The translations under genes were made by a program, and so were the position numbers. Of a DNA stretch of 64,000 bases, positions 46,784-56,344 are shown in pieces. The DNA is taken from contig NZ_LT635772.1 in assembly GCF_900128415.1 (NCBI RefSeq), forward strand, positions 186,001 through 250,000, read 5' to 3'. The DNA is from Anaerococcus mediterraneensis. Its GTDB lineage: Bacteria > Bacillota > Clostridia > Tissierellales > Peptoniphilaceae. A model generated the notes under the pieces. It did no database searches and was not told where the DNA came from. It saw nothing but the letters and a program-made list of their open reading frames with translations. Position 1 is the first letter of the stretch; each line of letters starts with the position of its first letter.

Positions 46784-47885
46784 ACATTCTCCCACTATTT
46801 CTTAAAACATATTCATCATATTCTGCGCTGGATTTTTTGATAGCTTCATCAAGGCCTTGTAGGTATGACAAGCCTAGGGCCCTATCATATAGGCCATAGC
46901 CAGGACGGGCCTTTTCTTCCCAAATTGTCCTGCCGTGGTCTGGTCTTGCTAGGCCATCAAAGCCAGTATCGTTTAGGGCCTTCATTATGGCATACATATC
47001 TAGGGATCCTTGATTAGATTTGTGAGCAGATTCTATAAAGTGTCCAGGTTCAAAGATCTCAACATTTCTAAGATGAACAAAATTTATCCTTCCCTTTAAG
47101 GCGTGGATTAAGTCAACTAGGTCATTATCTGGATTTGCTCCTATAGATCCTGTACAAAGGGCCATGCCATTGTATGGAGAGTCCACAGCCTCCATTATCT
47201 TTAGTATATCTTCCTTATTTTTTGTAATCCTTGGATAATTGAACATCTCGTATGGTGGATCATCTGGGTGGATGGCCATCTTGACCCCAGCTTCTTCGCA
47301 AACTGGGATTACTTCTTTTAGGAAATATACGAGGTTATCAAAAAGTTTTTCTCTGGTGATGCCCTTGTACATATCTTCAAGGCTTTTAAATTTCTTTAGT
47401 CTTTCAGGCTCCCATCCAGATAGAGAAAATCCTTTTGTTTGGCCAGATACCAAAGAGAACATATCATCTGGATCTATAGAGTCTATTATTTTTTGATCGT
47501 ACTCTAGGGTTGTAGAACCATCAGCAAGCTCATAAGATAGGTTGGTTTTTGCCCAACCAAAGATTGGTTTGAAACTATAACAGATAACTTCCACTCCGTT
47601 TTTGCCCAAGTTTCTGACTGATTCTTTGTAAATATCTATATATTTATCACGATCATCTGTACCTGCCTTGATAGCATCATGGACTGCTACACTTTCTATA
47701 CCAACTAATTTTAGACCCTTAGCCTCTGCCAAATCTTTTAATTCTTTGACTTCTTCATATGTCCAAAGGTCTCCAGGCAGTTTATCTGTCAAAGTACCGA
47801 CAACTCCGTACATATCTGGGATCTGCCTAATGTGATCAAGGGTTATAGGATCATCTTTCCCATACCACCTAAAAGTCCATTTCAT
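46776..47885 (-). CDS. uxuA: Mannonate dehydratase
   Basis: 369 residues. UxuA family with TFRWYGKDDPI at the start, then MAIHPDDPP and HLRNVE bearing metal ligands, and RPDHGRT near the C-terminus. It dehydrates D-mannonate to 2-keto-3-deoxygluconate. Usually found with fructuronate reductase and KDG kinase; neither is present here. The ribosome site AAAGGAA precedes the ATG. Confidence 0.92.
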   Translation of the reverse strand: MKWTFRWYGKDDPITLDHIRQIPDMYGVVGTLTDKLPGDLWTYEEVKELKDLAEAKGLKLVGIESVAVHDAIKAGTDDRDKYIDIYKESVRNLGKNGVEVICYSFKPIFGWAKTNLSYELADGSTTLEYDQKIIDSIDPDDMFSLVSGQTKGFSLSGWEPERLKKFKSLEDMYKGITREKLFDNLVYFLKEVIPVCEEAGVKMAIHPDDPPYEMFNYPRITKNKEDILKIMEAVDSPYNGMALCTGSIGANPDNDLVDLIHALKGRINFVHLRNVEIFEPGHFIESAHKSNQGSLDMYAIMKALNDTGFDGLARPDHGRTIWEEKARPGYGLYDRALGLSYLQGLDEAIKKSSAEYDEYVLRNSGRMYD

Positions 47886-47923
47886 TTCTTATTCCTTTCT
47901 ATAGTTTTAAATCTCTGATTTTT

Positions 47924-48367
47924 CTAAAAATCGTCGTCTTCATCATCTTCTTCAAGGCTTGCTGCTGACCACTTGCTGATGCCGTTTAGGCCTTCTGTCA
48001 TAATTTGATCAACAGTTTCCTCGATAGATCCGTCTGATAATTGTTCGCTAATAGCTTGGATAAGAATTGGTAAATTTACACCACTTAGGACATATTTGTT
48101 TGCTTTGAATTCTTTTTCTAGCTTGTTTATTGTAAGCAGAGACTGGTTGTATGGACTTGCATTTGCTATATCTGTTAAGAATAAAACTTCTTTTTCTCTA
48201 CCAAAACCATCAATCATCTCTAGCATTTTTTCGCCTAGCTTGTTTACATCATCGCCATGGTTTAGGTTTAGGGTATGGACATTATCCACAGCCCCTATTA
48301 TAAGTTTGGCTGCATCTTTTAGTCCATCACTCATTGATCCGTGAGTAGCTAATATTATTTCAAACAT
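47924..48367 (-). CDS. PTS mannose-family EIIA component
   Basis: 147 residues. EIIA-Man fold with the phospho-acceptor His9 in ATHGSMSDG. An acidic C-terminal tail (DDEDDDF) resembles that of the IIC protein from the same operon. It takes the phosphate from HPr and hands it to EIIB. Overlaps the unknown membrane protein gene by 8 bases. Confidence 0.9.
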   Translation of the reverse strand: MFEIILATHGSMSDGLKDAAKLIIGAVDNVHTLNLNHGDDVNKLGEKMLEMIDGFGREKEVLFLTDIANASPYNQSLLTINKLEKEFKANKYVLSGVNLPILIQAISEQLSDGSIEETVDQIMTEGLNGISKWSAASLEEDDEDDDF

Positions 48368-49229
48368 TTTTATCTCCTTTTGTTAATTCTTGGTACAAGT
48401 TTTCTAAGTTTTCGGCATTTATATTGCGACTATTAAGGGATTCTTTGCTGATCTTATAGGTGTGACCTATTTTTTCTGCCCCAATCCTAAGAGAAGTATT
48501 TTTTGTAAGATAGGCTTTTGAAAAAAGCTCTTCATTGCCTTGGTAGTCAAGGCTTTTTATATCCTGATCACTACCTATAGAATCTAGGTAGATGATCTCT
48601 GCTCTTGGATTTAGCTCTGATAGTCTTTCAAGGCCAGCATTATTGCTACAACCTGAGTCTAAAAAAGCATAGGCTGTATTTTTTTTATAGTCATTTTCAA
48701 GTATCAGGTTTATCATAAAAATGATAGAAGATGTATTCCTGACCATGGTTTTTCTATAGGCTAGTCCCCTTGCAGTTTTCCCTAGCAATATAAAGAATAA
48801 AAAATAGGACACTATGATCAATATAGATGGCAAGCTTATCAAATCGTTGCTATCAAGAATTTTTCTTGCAAACAAGATTGTGTACAATAAACCCAAAATT
48901 ATCACAAGAATAGATGATAAAAGCAAGCTAGCCATGGTTGTCTTTTTTTGTTTATCCTTATCCATAGGATAATAGTCACCCAAAAAAGTACCTGGTGTGT
49001 CATAATAAGTAGCAACAATGGTTTTGGCCATTTTTATACTGCCAAAATAAATATTTTTATTTTTCTTGCCATGGTTGTTAAAATTATCTATTTTTACATC
49101 AGATCCTAGATACTTTAGGTCCTTTTCCAAAGCAAAGACAGCCTTATCTTTCTGATTTTGAGTAAACCTTTTGGATAAAATATATCCATACCTAACTAAT
49201 ATATCTTCTTTAAATTCTTTATTAATCAT
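48360..49229 (-). CDS. Membrane protein with a degenerate M28 aminopeptidase-like fold
   Basis: 289 residues. Soluble N-terminal part (1-95), two membrane helices (about 98-121 and 131-150), then a soluble C-terminal part. KTIVATYYDTPG (70-80) resembles the first metal-ligand strand of M28 peptidases but with Tyr in place of His. NTSSIIFMINLI and AYAFLDSGC (187-194) resemble the second site with the Glu-Glu pair lost. If this alignment is right, the protein is a metal-less relative with a hairpin inserted. It sits between EIIB and EIIA, overlapping EIIA. Function unknown. Confidence 0.5.
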   Translation of the reverse strand: MINKEFKEDILVRYGYILSKRFTQNQKDKAVFALEKDLKYLGSDVKIDNFNNHGKKNKNIYFGSIKMAKTIVATYYDTPGTFLGDYYPMDKDKQKKTTMASLLLSSILVIILGLLYTILFARKILDSNDLISLPSILIIVSYFLFFILLGKTARGLAYRKTMVRNTSSIIFMINLILENDYKKNTAYAFLDSGCSNNAGLERLSELNPRAEIIYLDSIGSDQDIKSLDYQGNEELFSKAYLTKNTSLRIGAEKIGHTYKISKESLNSRNINAENLENLYQELTKGDKNV

Positions 49230-49257
49230 GATGTCCTTTTTATTTTAAAGTATTATC

Positions 49258-49761
49258 TTATTTATTATAGATTGCCATAGCATCATCATAAGATGTTTTA
49301 GGAGCAGATGGTGTTGATTGGAAATAGATATTTGTAATACCCATTTCATCATGCATTTCTCTTAGCATTTTTGCATCTTCTTCATCTATATATACAGTAC
49401 TATAAACTTGTACGTCATCTTCTGACTTTTTAGCTATACCACCAAGGTTAAGTTCAGTAATTGGAATGCCGTGTTTGGCAAGTTCATAAAAAACTTTGAT
49501 TGTTTTTGCTATAACTATTGCTGAATAATCTTTGAACTCATATTCATCCCAATAGAATTTTGCCTTATCAATGGTCATTACTATTGTTTTTTTCCCTGTA
49601 CGGCTGCCTGCACTTTTGTATAAATCTTTCATAAATTTATCTTTTGCAACAACATCGTCAACAACAAATATTGAGTTTACACCGTTTCTTTGTGATAAGG
49701 TCAACATAACTTGACCGTGGATTAGACGCTCGTCAACACGAGCTAGATTAATTTGTCCCAT
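49258..49761 (-). CDS. PTS mannose-family EIIB component
   Basis: 167 residues, EIIB-Man/sorbose fold. The phospho-His is His15 in RVDERLIHGQV, the family signature. It transfers phosphate to the incoming sugar. A ribosome site AAGGAGA precedes the ATG. Encoded after IIC and IID. Confidence 0.92.
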   Translation of the reverse strand: MGQINLARVDERLIHGQVMLTLSQRNGVNSIFVVDDVVAKDKFMKDLYKSAGSRTGKKTIVMTIDKAKFYWDEYEFKDYSAIVIAKTIKVFYELAKHGIPITELNLGGIAKKSEDDVQVYSTVYIDEEDAKMLREMHDEMGITNIYFQSTPSAPKTSYDDAMAIYNK

Positions 49762-49785
49762 TTTTTCTCCTTTTAAAATAAAATT

Positions 49786-50637
49786 TTATAGTATACCTAC
49801 AGCACCTAGGATTGCTAGGATTAGTGTTAGCCATAGTAGTGCTTTTGTAACATTAAGACCTTTTTTGTTAAAGTACATATAGACACCTGCAACTACTGCT
49901 AGTGGCAAGATACCTGGCAAGATCTTATCTAGGGTTTCTTGAAGAACGAATGCTTTTCCTGATATATCAAATTCTAGACTTGATGTTACCTTTACGTAGT
50001 TACCAGCTAGGATACCCATCATGAAAAGACCTAGGATTGATAGGGTTTCTATAGATTTTTGGATACCTGTACTTGCAACTAAGTTTGTAGCATTACGTCC
50101 CATTTTGAAACCTTGTTTTGCAAAGAATAGACCAATTAGTAATTGGTAAAGTGCAAAAGCTACTACTGGGAATAAAGCTCCCATTGCTGAACCGCTTTGT
50201 GCCCATGGAACTGCTATAGCTATAAAGATATATTGGATTGTACCAGAATCGATAGCATCCCCTATACCTGCTAGGGCTCCCATTAGACCAGCCTTTGTGT
50301 TATACATTAGGTCATCGGTCATGGTTATTTCTAGACCATTGGCTTCTTGGTGAGCACGTTCTTGCTCCATAGATGACATAAGTCCTGTTATAACTCCACC
50401 ACCCCATGAAAGCTGGGTGTTGAAAAATAGCATTTGTCTTCTATATGCTGCCTTTAGATCTTCATCATCCTTATAAAGTTTTCTAAGCAGTGGCATCATA
50501 GCCCATAGCAATGAACCTGCTAGGTAGTGTTCAAATGAGTGTGGAACTTCATTTATGAAATGCCAACGTAAATATGTTCTTTTGACATCTTTCTGAGTGA
50601 TTTCCTCAGGTGTGTATCTTTGTTTTGTATTTTCCAT
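49786..50637 (-). CDS. PTS mannose-family EIID component
   Basis: 283 residues from ATG 50637 behind GGGAGGA. PTS IID signature with multiple C-terminal helices; HSFEHYLAGSLL and GIGDAIDSGT are characteristic. It forms the membrane translocator with EIIC. Gives no hint of substrate by itself. Confidence 0.92.
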   Translation of the reverse strand: MENTKQRYTPEEITQKDVKRTYLRWHFINEVPHSFEHYLAGSLLWAMMPLLRKLYKDDEDLKAAYRRQMLFFNTQLSWGGGVITGLMSSMEQERAHQEANGLEITMTDDLMYNTKAGLMGALAGIGDAIDSGTIQYIFIAIAVPWAQSGSAMGALFPVVAFALYQLLIGLFFAKQGFKMGRNATNLVASTGIQKSIETLSILGLFMMGILAGNYVKVTSSLEFDISGKAFVLQETLDKILPGILPLAVVAGVYMYFNKKGLNVTKALLWLTLILAILGAVGIL

Positions 50638-50658
50638 TTTTTCCTCCCTCAATTTTGC

Positions 50659-51477
50659 CTAAAAGTCATCATCGTCATCATCAAAATCAGATCCTGATGA
50701 GTCAGCTGCTGCCTTGTGTCCAGAAAACTTAGCTTCGACAAAGATAAGTGCTAAAACTGTTCCAAGGATAGCGTATGTTACCATTGAAACGTTTAGTTCT
50801 TTAAATATTACACTCATAAAGTAAGCTAAAATGAAAAATGGTATATAATCTTTTCTACCAATTACATATACTGTTGTAGCAATACCAATAGCTGCAAGGC
50901 CGCCACCTATAACGTCAAGTACGTGTAGGACTGGTGTACCTTCTAGTTTAGCTACAAGGTCTGCTATAACTGGTGCTCCAAAATAAAGAGCTGCAAACAT
51001 CAATGGTACAAATATTACAAATGATGCTATGATTGGATAGAAAACTACTGTTCTTGTGATAGCCTTGTCATCAAGTTTTTCTATATGACCATCAACCCTC
51101 TTTAGGATAAAGGTGTTAACGAAAAATCTAAATTGATAAGCATAAGATCCTAATAGTCCTACCGGTACTGCTATTGCAATAGATGCCTCTGGTGTCAAAT
51201 CTCCTAAAAGAGCAACTGGCACTGCTATAGCAGCTGCAACAGCTGGCTCTGATGGCATTGATCCACCTGGTGAGAAAACACCCATGTATATTAGCTGCAA
51301 GGCTGCTGTTACAACCATAGCACCACTAACATTTCCCATTACGATACCTACAACTAAACCTGTCATCAAAGGTGAGAAACGCATTGTAAGTGTTGCACCA
51401 CCTAAAAATGATCTTGACATAACTGCGGCTACCCACAAAGCTATTAATAAACTTTGTAATGCGGTTAATTTGTCCAT
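50659..51477 (-). CDS. PTS mannose-family EIIC component
   Basis: 272 residues with about seven helices; GVFSPGGSMPSEPAVAAAI is the conserved substrate-site loop region. Long acidic tail (DFDDDDDDF). Partner of EIID in the sugar-acid operon. Directly after the dehydrogenase gene, separated by about 10 bases. Confidence 0.92.
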   Translation of the reverse strand: MDKLTALQSLLIALWVAAVMSRSFLGGATLTMRFSPLMTGLVVGIVMGNVSGAMVVTAALQLIYMGVFSPGGSMPSEPAVAAAIAVPVALLGDLTPEASIAIAVPVGLLGSYAYQFRFFVNTFILKRVDGHIEKLDDKAITRTVVFYPIIASFVIFVPLMFAALYFGAPVIADLVAKLEGTPVLHVLDVIGGGLAAIGIATTVYVIGRKDYIPFFILAYFMSVIFKELNVSMVTYAILGTVLALIFVEAKFSGHKAAADSSGSDFDDDDDDF

Positions 51478-51487
51478 AACTTCTCCT

Positions 51488-52591
51488 TTATTTATTTATA
51501 TATTCTTCTAATTTTATAAATGTTTCTTTTAAAATTTCTTGATTAATTTCTATAGGCAACAAGTGGATTTTTTCCTTGCTGTCCATATATTTGGTCATCT
51601 CTTCCATTTCCTTGTCGGTTAATTGATCTATTCCCAAATCTTTAAGTGATTTTGGCAATTCTAATATGCGGTAGAAATCTCTTAGATTATCGATTTCATC
51701 CCATTTTCCCTCCAAGGCTAGTTGGTACATCATACCATAGGCAACCTTTTCACCATGCAAAAATCTATGAACTTGTGGCAAGTAGGTTGAGATAGCATCA
51801 TGTACTGTATGAGCTGCTGTGTTTCTAGCGTATTTTCCGCCAGTACCACCAACCAAGCCTGCTATTCCAAATATAACTTCTGATAAATTGTAGAAAACTT
51901 GACTTACTTGTCCTTTTTCTAGGTCTTCTATAGCCTCTTGGTAGTTGTTTATGATTTCTTCTCTACATATTTTTGCAGCTGTTCTTGATAATTGAACCAT
52001 TGGTGAGATGATTATTTCTTCTTGGCTTGTTACCATATCAGATTCGTACCATTTGACTATTGTATCTGCAAGACCTGCAATAAAATATCTCTTTGGTGTG
52101 GTTATTATCAAGTTTGGATCTGTCACCAAAAACTCTGAGTTGAAATTTTGGTGTTCTGTCTTTCCTTCTGATAGACCATTTTCTTTATACATAACTGACA
52201 AGGCTGCCCATGGGGCACAGTTACTTGCTAGTGTTGGTACTAGACCAAAAGGCACTTTTGTTTTTGCACTTACCAACAAGGATAAGTCACTCATCTTTCC
52301 ACCGCCAACACCTAGTATAAAGTCTATTTTTTTATCCCTTACGATCTCAGATACCCTGTCAGCCTCTGCATATGAGCATTCTCCCCTATATTTTTCTAGG
52401 TTGAATTTTATATCTTCATCTTTTAGGACATTTTCAAAAAATGGCTCTGCTTTCTCCCATGATATGCCACCATGCAAAAGCAAAACATTTTTTGCTCCCC
52501 TACCTCTTAGGAGTTTGGTCACATCATCAATAGCACCTTCTTCATAGTGATAATAATCAGGTCCTACTTTTAAAATCAAATCATTAATCAT
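51488..52591 (-). CDS. Iron-containing/GldA-type dehydrogenase
   Basis: 367 residues. NAD-binding GVGGGKMSDLS, then metal ligands in LADTIVKWYE (Asp), AAHTVHDAIS (His) and FLHGEKVAYG (His), as in GldA and HcxA relatives. It would oxidise or reduce an alcohol or hydroxy-acid such as a hexonate intermediate. Not a plain glycerol dehydrogenase by context. Located between the 2-hydroxyacid dehydrogenase and the PTS genes. Confidence 0.8.
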   Translation of the reverse strand: MINDLILKVGPDYYHYEEGAIDDVTKLLRGRGAKNVLLLHGGISWEKAEPFFENVLKDEDIKFNLEKYRGECSYAEADRVSEIVRDKKIDFILGVGGGKMSDLSLLVSAKTKVPFGLVPTLASNCAPWAALSVMYKENGLSEGKTEHQNFNSEFLVTDPNLIITTPKRYFIAGLADTIVKWYESDMVTSQEEIIISPMVQLSRTAAKICREEIINNYQEAIEDLEKGQVSQVFYNLSEVIFGIAGLVGGTGGKYARNTAAHTVHDAISTYLPQVHRFLHGEKVAYGMMYQLALEGKWDEIDNLRDFYRILELPKSLKDLGIDQLTDKEMEEMTKYMDSKEKIHLLPIEINQEILKETFIKLEEYINK

Positions 52592-52605
52592 ATATTTACT
52601 ACTCC

Positions 52606-53586
52606 TTATAGAAAATTAACTATCCCATCTGGCCTTTGTCCCTTAGAAACTTTTTCGCAATCACTTACACATTTTTCTCCCATTCCACCTAGGCACTCAT
52701 AGGTGTAAGCTGAGGTGTGGGTTGTTACAATTACATTTTCAAAATCAAAGTATGGGTGGTTTTCTATGGCTGGCTCTACCTCCAAAACATCTGTTGCAAA
52801 ACCTGCCACTTTGTTGGATTTTAGAGCTTGAACCATAGATTTTTCATCTATTAGAGCTCCTCTGCTACAATTTGAGATATAAACCCCATCTTTCATTTTT
52901 TTAAATTCTGCGTCTGAAAGCATATGATAATTTTTTTCATTAAGGCTTGCAGCAATACAAATGACATCTGATTTTTCTAGAAGCGTGTCTAGGTCGACCT
53001 TATCGGCTCCAAAGCTTTGACAATAAAGGTCATCTTTGTTTGGATCATAGGCTAAAACCTTTGCCCTAAAACCGTAGTTTAAAATCTCGCTGACCCTGCT
53101 TCCTATATTGCCTATACCAATGATACCTACAGTCTTAAAAGAAAGTCCATTGCCTATAAAGCTTGCTCTTTTTTGCCAATTTCCAGTTTTGGCTGCCTTA
53201 TTAGCTTGGATTGTCTTTCTCATAACTGAAAGCAAATTGGTCACGCAATTTTCTGCTACTGGATCTCTCTCGACTAGGGCTGCTACCTTTGTGACATAAG
53301 TCCCATGATCCTTTGCAGCATCTAGGTCTATATTGTTAAATCCAATACCATGTCTAGCTATTATTTTTAGTTCGTCTTTGTTTTCAAAAAACTCTTTGGT
53401 AAAAAACGGTGTGACTCCAGAAATGATGTAGTTGTAGCCTTGCAAGAGCTCAGCTAGTTCTTTGCCATCAATCTGACTGTCAACTGTAAATCTTTCGACC
53501 TGTCCGATTTTTTCTAATCGGTCCATATGGTCAGTAAAAATTTTTCCAAAGGAGCTTGAATTGACGATTGCAATCTTGTCTTTCAT
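52606..53586 (-). CDS. D-2-hydroxyacid dehydrogenase
   Basis: 326 residues from ATG 53586, three bases after AGGAGAG; a longer in-frame extension upstream looks non-coding. Rossmann domain GIIGIGNIGSR, catalytic region NCSRGALIDE and a later HTSAYT. It interconverts a 2-keto and a 2-hydroxy acid with NAD(P)H, perhaps a keto-hexonate. Between eda and the GldA-type gene. Confidence 0.88.
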   Translation of the reverse strand: MKDKIAIVNSSSFGKIFTDHMDRLEKIGQVERFTVDSQIDGKELAELLQGYNYIISGVTPFFTKEFFENKDELKIIARHGIGFNNIDLDAAKDHGTYVTKVAALVERDPVAENCVTNLLSVMRKTIQANKAAKTGNWQKRASFIGNGLSFKTVGIIGIGNIGSRVSEILNYGFRAKVLAYDPNKDDLYCQSFGADKVDLDTLLEKSDVICIAASLNEKNYHMLSDAEFKKMKDGVYISNCSRGALIDEKSMVQALKSNKVAGFATDVLEVEPAIENHPYFDFENVIVTTHTSAYTYECLGGMGEKCVSDCEKVSKGQRPDGIVNFL

Positions 53587-53626
53587 TTTCTCTCCTGTTC
53601 TAATCTTTTCTTCTCTCTTCTTATCT

Positions 53627-54256
53627 CTACCTGACAGACTCATAAATTTCTCTGGCCTGTCTGCACAAGGTGCTTATCTCATCCCATTTTCCTTCTTGAA
53701 CCAATTTTTGATCACAAATCCATGATCCGCCTACAGCGTGGATCTTTTCAAAGGATAAAAATTCTTTCAAATTATCTATATTTACGCCGCCTGTTGGCAT
53801 AAATTTGATATTTGGAAATGGTCCTGCCAAGCTTTTTATGGCCTTTAGTCCACCAAAAATCCCTGCAGGGAAAAATTTGACAACTTTGATGCCATCTTTT
53901 ATAGCCATCATTATCTCTGTTGGGCTGACTACTCCTGGAAATACTGGAATATCCTTTTCCTGACATCTAGCAACTATCTCAGGGTCATAGCCAGGTGAAA
54001 CAATGAATTTAGCGCCTGCTTCTATAGCAGCATCCGCTTGGTCTACATTGATGATTGTCCCTGCACCGACATATACTTCTGGCATTTTTTCTGCTATTTC
54101 TTTTATAGCATCCTTTGCAGCATCAGTTCTAAATGTCACTTCTGCTACATCTATTCCGCCATCATATAGAGCCTTTGCCAAGGGATAAGCATCTTCTACC
54201 TTGTCAATTACTACTACGGGTATGATCCCGCATTTTTCAAACCTATCTTTTGACAT
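53627..54256 (-). CDS. eda: KDPG/KHG aldolase
   Basis: 209 residues. Class I aldolase with TFRTDAA (Glu/Arg region), GAGTIINVDQ, and VVKFFPAG carrying the Schiff-base Lys. It cleaves 2-keto-3-deoxy-6-phosphogluconate to pyruvate and glyceraldehyde 3-phosphate. First gene of the operon behind its own promoter. No KDG kinase is present, so phosphorylation must come from elsewhere or from the PTS. Confidence 0.92.
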   Translation of the reverse strand: MSKDRFEKCGIIPVVVIDKVEDAYPLAKALYDGGIDVAEVTFRTDAAKDAIKEIAEKMPEVYVGAGTIINVDQADAAIEAGAKFIVSPGYDPEIVARCQEKDIPVFPGVVSPTEIMMAIKDGIKVVKFFPAGIFGGLKAIKSLAGPFPNIKFMPTGGVNIDNLKEFLSFEKIHAVGGSWICDQKLVQEGKWDEISTLCRQAREIYESVR

Positions 54257-54274
54257 AATAACCTCCCTTTATAT

Positions 54275-54304
54275 ATTGTACACTATAAAGGCATTTACTT
54301 GCAA
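54275..54304 (-). promoter_or_regulatory. Promoter of the sugar-acid operon
   Basis: TTGCAA (54304-54299), 18-base spacer, TACAAT (54280-54275) on the minus strand, followed by GGGAGG before eda. No operator recognised. Confidence 0.55.
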
Positions 54305-54372
54305 ACTTTTTTATATTTATAAATCCTATAAAATACACATTTATGAGGAAAATCGATTTCATTTTTTCTTAT

Positions 54373-54408
54373 AAAAAGAAAAACCTCAAAGTATAAACTT
54401 CAAGGTTT
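54373..54408 (-). terminator. Terminator of the surface protein gene
   Basis: A 12-bp stem with G-U pairs: AAACCTCAAAGT (54381-54392) and ACTTCAAGGTTT (54397-54408), followed by T's on the minus strand. It overlaps the stop codon of the surface protein gene. Confidence 0.75.
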
Positions 54409-55258
54409 AATCTAGGTCTTTCTTATCTCTTTTTCTTATGGCTAGGCCAATAGCGACCACTATGGCTAGGAGAAATATCAAAGCTATAAATATTATAGGA
54501 TTTGAACCGAGATAGTTTTCTTCCTCTTGATCATCTTCGGCAGCCAAGGCATAGATCTTATCCCTATCGATCTCATCCTTATCCCTGTCTGATTTTACTT
54601 CTATAACCAATTTATCTTTTTTGCTAGATATTTCTTTATCCTGATCATCTGTTGGCGAAGAAGTATCTAAATCTTGGTTTTTTTCTACCTTGGTCATATC
54701 CCTAGTTATAGATTTTATTTTATTGGCAGCTTCATTTTCTAGACTTTTCTTTTGGCTAGAAGTTTTGGCTTTTTCTATTTTTTCACTATAGTCTTTTATG
54801 ATAATTTCTGTTTGTCTATCAGGGTTTTCCTTATTATCTGTCTTTATGGTCTTTTTGACTTCAGATAAAGCCTTAGTCAGGTCAGAATCTTCATCAAGTT
54901 TGTTGACTAGGTCATCTACAGCCTTTTCTATACTTTTTATATCATAGTCTTTTTTATCAGTTTTTACATTGTTGTTTGCTGATTTTTCTTCGACTTTTTT
55001 AGGATCTGACTCATCTCTTTTTACTTCAGTCTTTTGTGGTTCTGATTTTTTCTCTTCTTCGTTTTTATCCGGATTCTGGTCTTTTTTATTCCCCTCAGTC
55101 TTTGACTGGTCAGGTTTTACATCTTCGGTCATTATTATCTTGCCGCCAAGTTTTTGGTCCTTGTTATCTGTTGGTTTTTCCCCCTCAGAAGCAAGACTTG
55201 TAAAAGGCAAAATAAGAGCAAGAAAGCTTAGTAAAATCATATTTTTCATTTCTTTCAT
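54407..55258 (-). CDS. Lys/Glu/Asp-rich surface protein, membrane-anchored
   Basis: 283 residues from ATG 55258. Cleavable signal peptide (MILLSFLALILPFTSLAS near the start), a long charged low-complexity region with abundant Lys, Asp and Glu, and a C-terminal helix (about 252-273, IIFIALIFLLAIVVAIGLAI) before a short basic tail. It probably projects through the wall. No folded domain or sortase motif is recognised. Function unknown. Confidence 0.6.
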   Translation of the reverse strand: MKEMKNMILLSFLALILPFTSLASEGEKPTDNKDQKLGGKIIMTEDVKPDQSKTEGNKKDQNPDKNEEEKKSEPQKTEVKRDESDPKKVEEKSANNNVKTDKKDYDIKSIEKAVDDLVNKLDEDSDLTKALSEVKKTIKTDNKENPDRQTEIIIKDYSEKIEKAKTSSQKKSLENEAANKIKSITRDMTKVEKNQDLDTSSPTDDQDKEISSKKDKLVIEVKSDRDKDEIDRDKIYALAAEDDQEEENYLGSNPIIFIALIFLLAIVVAIGLAIRKRDKKDLD

Positions 55259-55313
55259 TACAACCACCTTCCTACTATTATTTTACTGCATCAAAATCTT
55301 TTAAACAAATTAA

Positions 55314-56243
55314 CTAATCACTATCAAGCTGGTCATCAGAAGAATACCATCCCTTGCCTATTATAGATGAGGTATTTAGGATTGTGATAAAGGAAAAAGG
55401 ATCTATTGCTTTTATAAAATGCCTAAATTTTGCTGCCTCAAAATTGCTAGTTACGCAGAAAAATACAGATAAGTCGCTTTTCTTATAAAGGCCCTTGGCA
55501 TTTACAATGGTAGCTGACCTGTTTAGGTCATCTCTTATAAATCTACCGACTTCTTCTGTTTTGCTAGTTATTATTATAAAAAGCTTGGCAGTATTCATCG
55601 ATCCTATTATAAGGTCAACAAAGATTCCCTTCATCATAAGACCTAAAATAGAAAATAGTCCTGTCTCCACGCCAAAAATCTTAATAGCCGAAATAGTAAA
55701 TATAGAATCTACTACAAGTAGGGACTTGCCGACCTCAAGCGAGCTAAATTTCTTTATAATCATAGCTATGATGTCTGTACCCCCAGATGAGGCTGCTAGG
55801 TTAAAAAGTATAGCTGATCCTACTGATGACATCAGAAGGGTAAAAATCAATTCTAACATTTTGTTATCAGTTAGGGGACTTGTAATAGGTATTATCCTAG
55901 CTAATAAAAGGGCTGTAAGAGAGTTTAGGATAGCTACATAGCCAGTTCTAAGCGTAAATTTTTTGCCTATAGTAAAAAAGGCTATGATTAAAAGAGTAAC
56001 GTTATAAAAAAGAGTTAGCTGGGGCCTAGTAAAGGGCAAAAACATCGAACTTATGATACTCATACCCTCCACGCCACCTATTACAAAGCTGTTTGGATAT
56101 TTAAAAAAATGAGTACCACAAGCCATAAGTATGGATGCAAAACTCATCCAAAAAATCCTATAAGACCTGCTTTTTGTGTTACGCTCATCTATATTTTTTC
56201 TAATCTCTTCGTGATATAAATCCTTAGACTCTTCAGTTTTCAA
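55314..56243 (-). CDS. YitT family membrane protein
   Basis: 309 residues. About five helices at 30-170 (YitT_membrane) and a C-terminal DUF2179 domain (NRSATIVNAKGLYKK). GGTDIIAMI is a family landmark. Start is TTG at 56243 with GGAGAG five bases upstream, since no ATG occurs before residue 33. Transport or sensing role not known. Confidence 0.8.
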   Translation of the reverse strand: MKTEESKDLYHEEIRKNIDERNTKSRSYRIFWMSFASILMACGTHFFKYPNSFVIGGVEGMSIISSMFLPFTRPQLTLFYNVTLLIIAFFTIGKKFTLRTGYVAILNSLTALLLARIIPITSPLTDNKMLELIFTLLMSSVGSAILFNLAASSGGTDIIAMIIKKFSSLEVGKSLLVVDSIFTISAIKIFGVETGLFSILGLMMKGIFVDLIIGSMNTAKLFIIITSKTEEVGRFIRDDLNRSATIVNAKGLYKKSDLSVFFCVTSNFEAAKFRHFIKAIDPFSFITILNTSSIIGKGWYSSDDQLDSD

Positions 56244-56275
56244 TTTATCTCTCCACTATTTTTTTAAATTATACA

Positions 56276-56313
56276 ATGAACCAACTTTAAATCCTTTTAT
56301 GGTTAAAGTTGGC
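56276..56313. terminator. Inverted repeat between yitT and the CofE-like gene
   Basis: GAACCAACTTTAA and TTAAAGTTGGCTC arms form a long stem with an 11-base loop. No good T-run follows on the minus strand, so it is only a possible terminator of the CofE-like gene. Confidence 0.45.
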
Positions 56314-56344
56314 TCATTAAATTTTTTATTGAATTTTGACTAGC

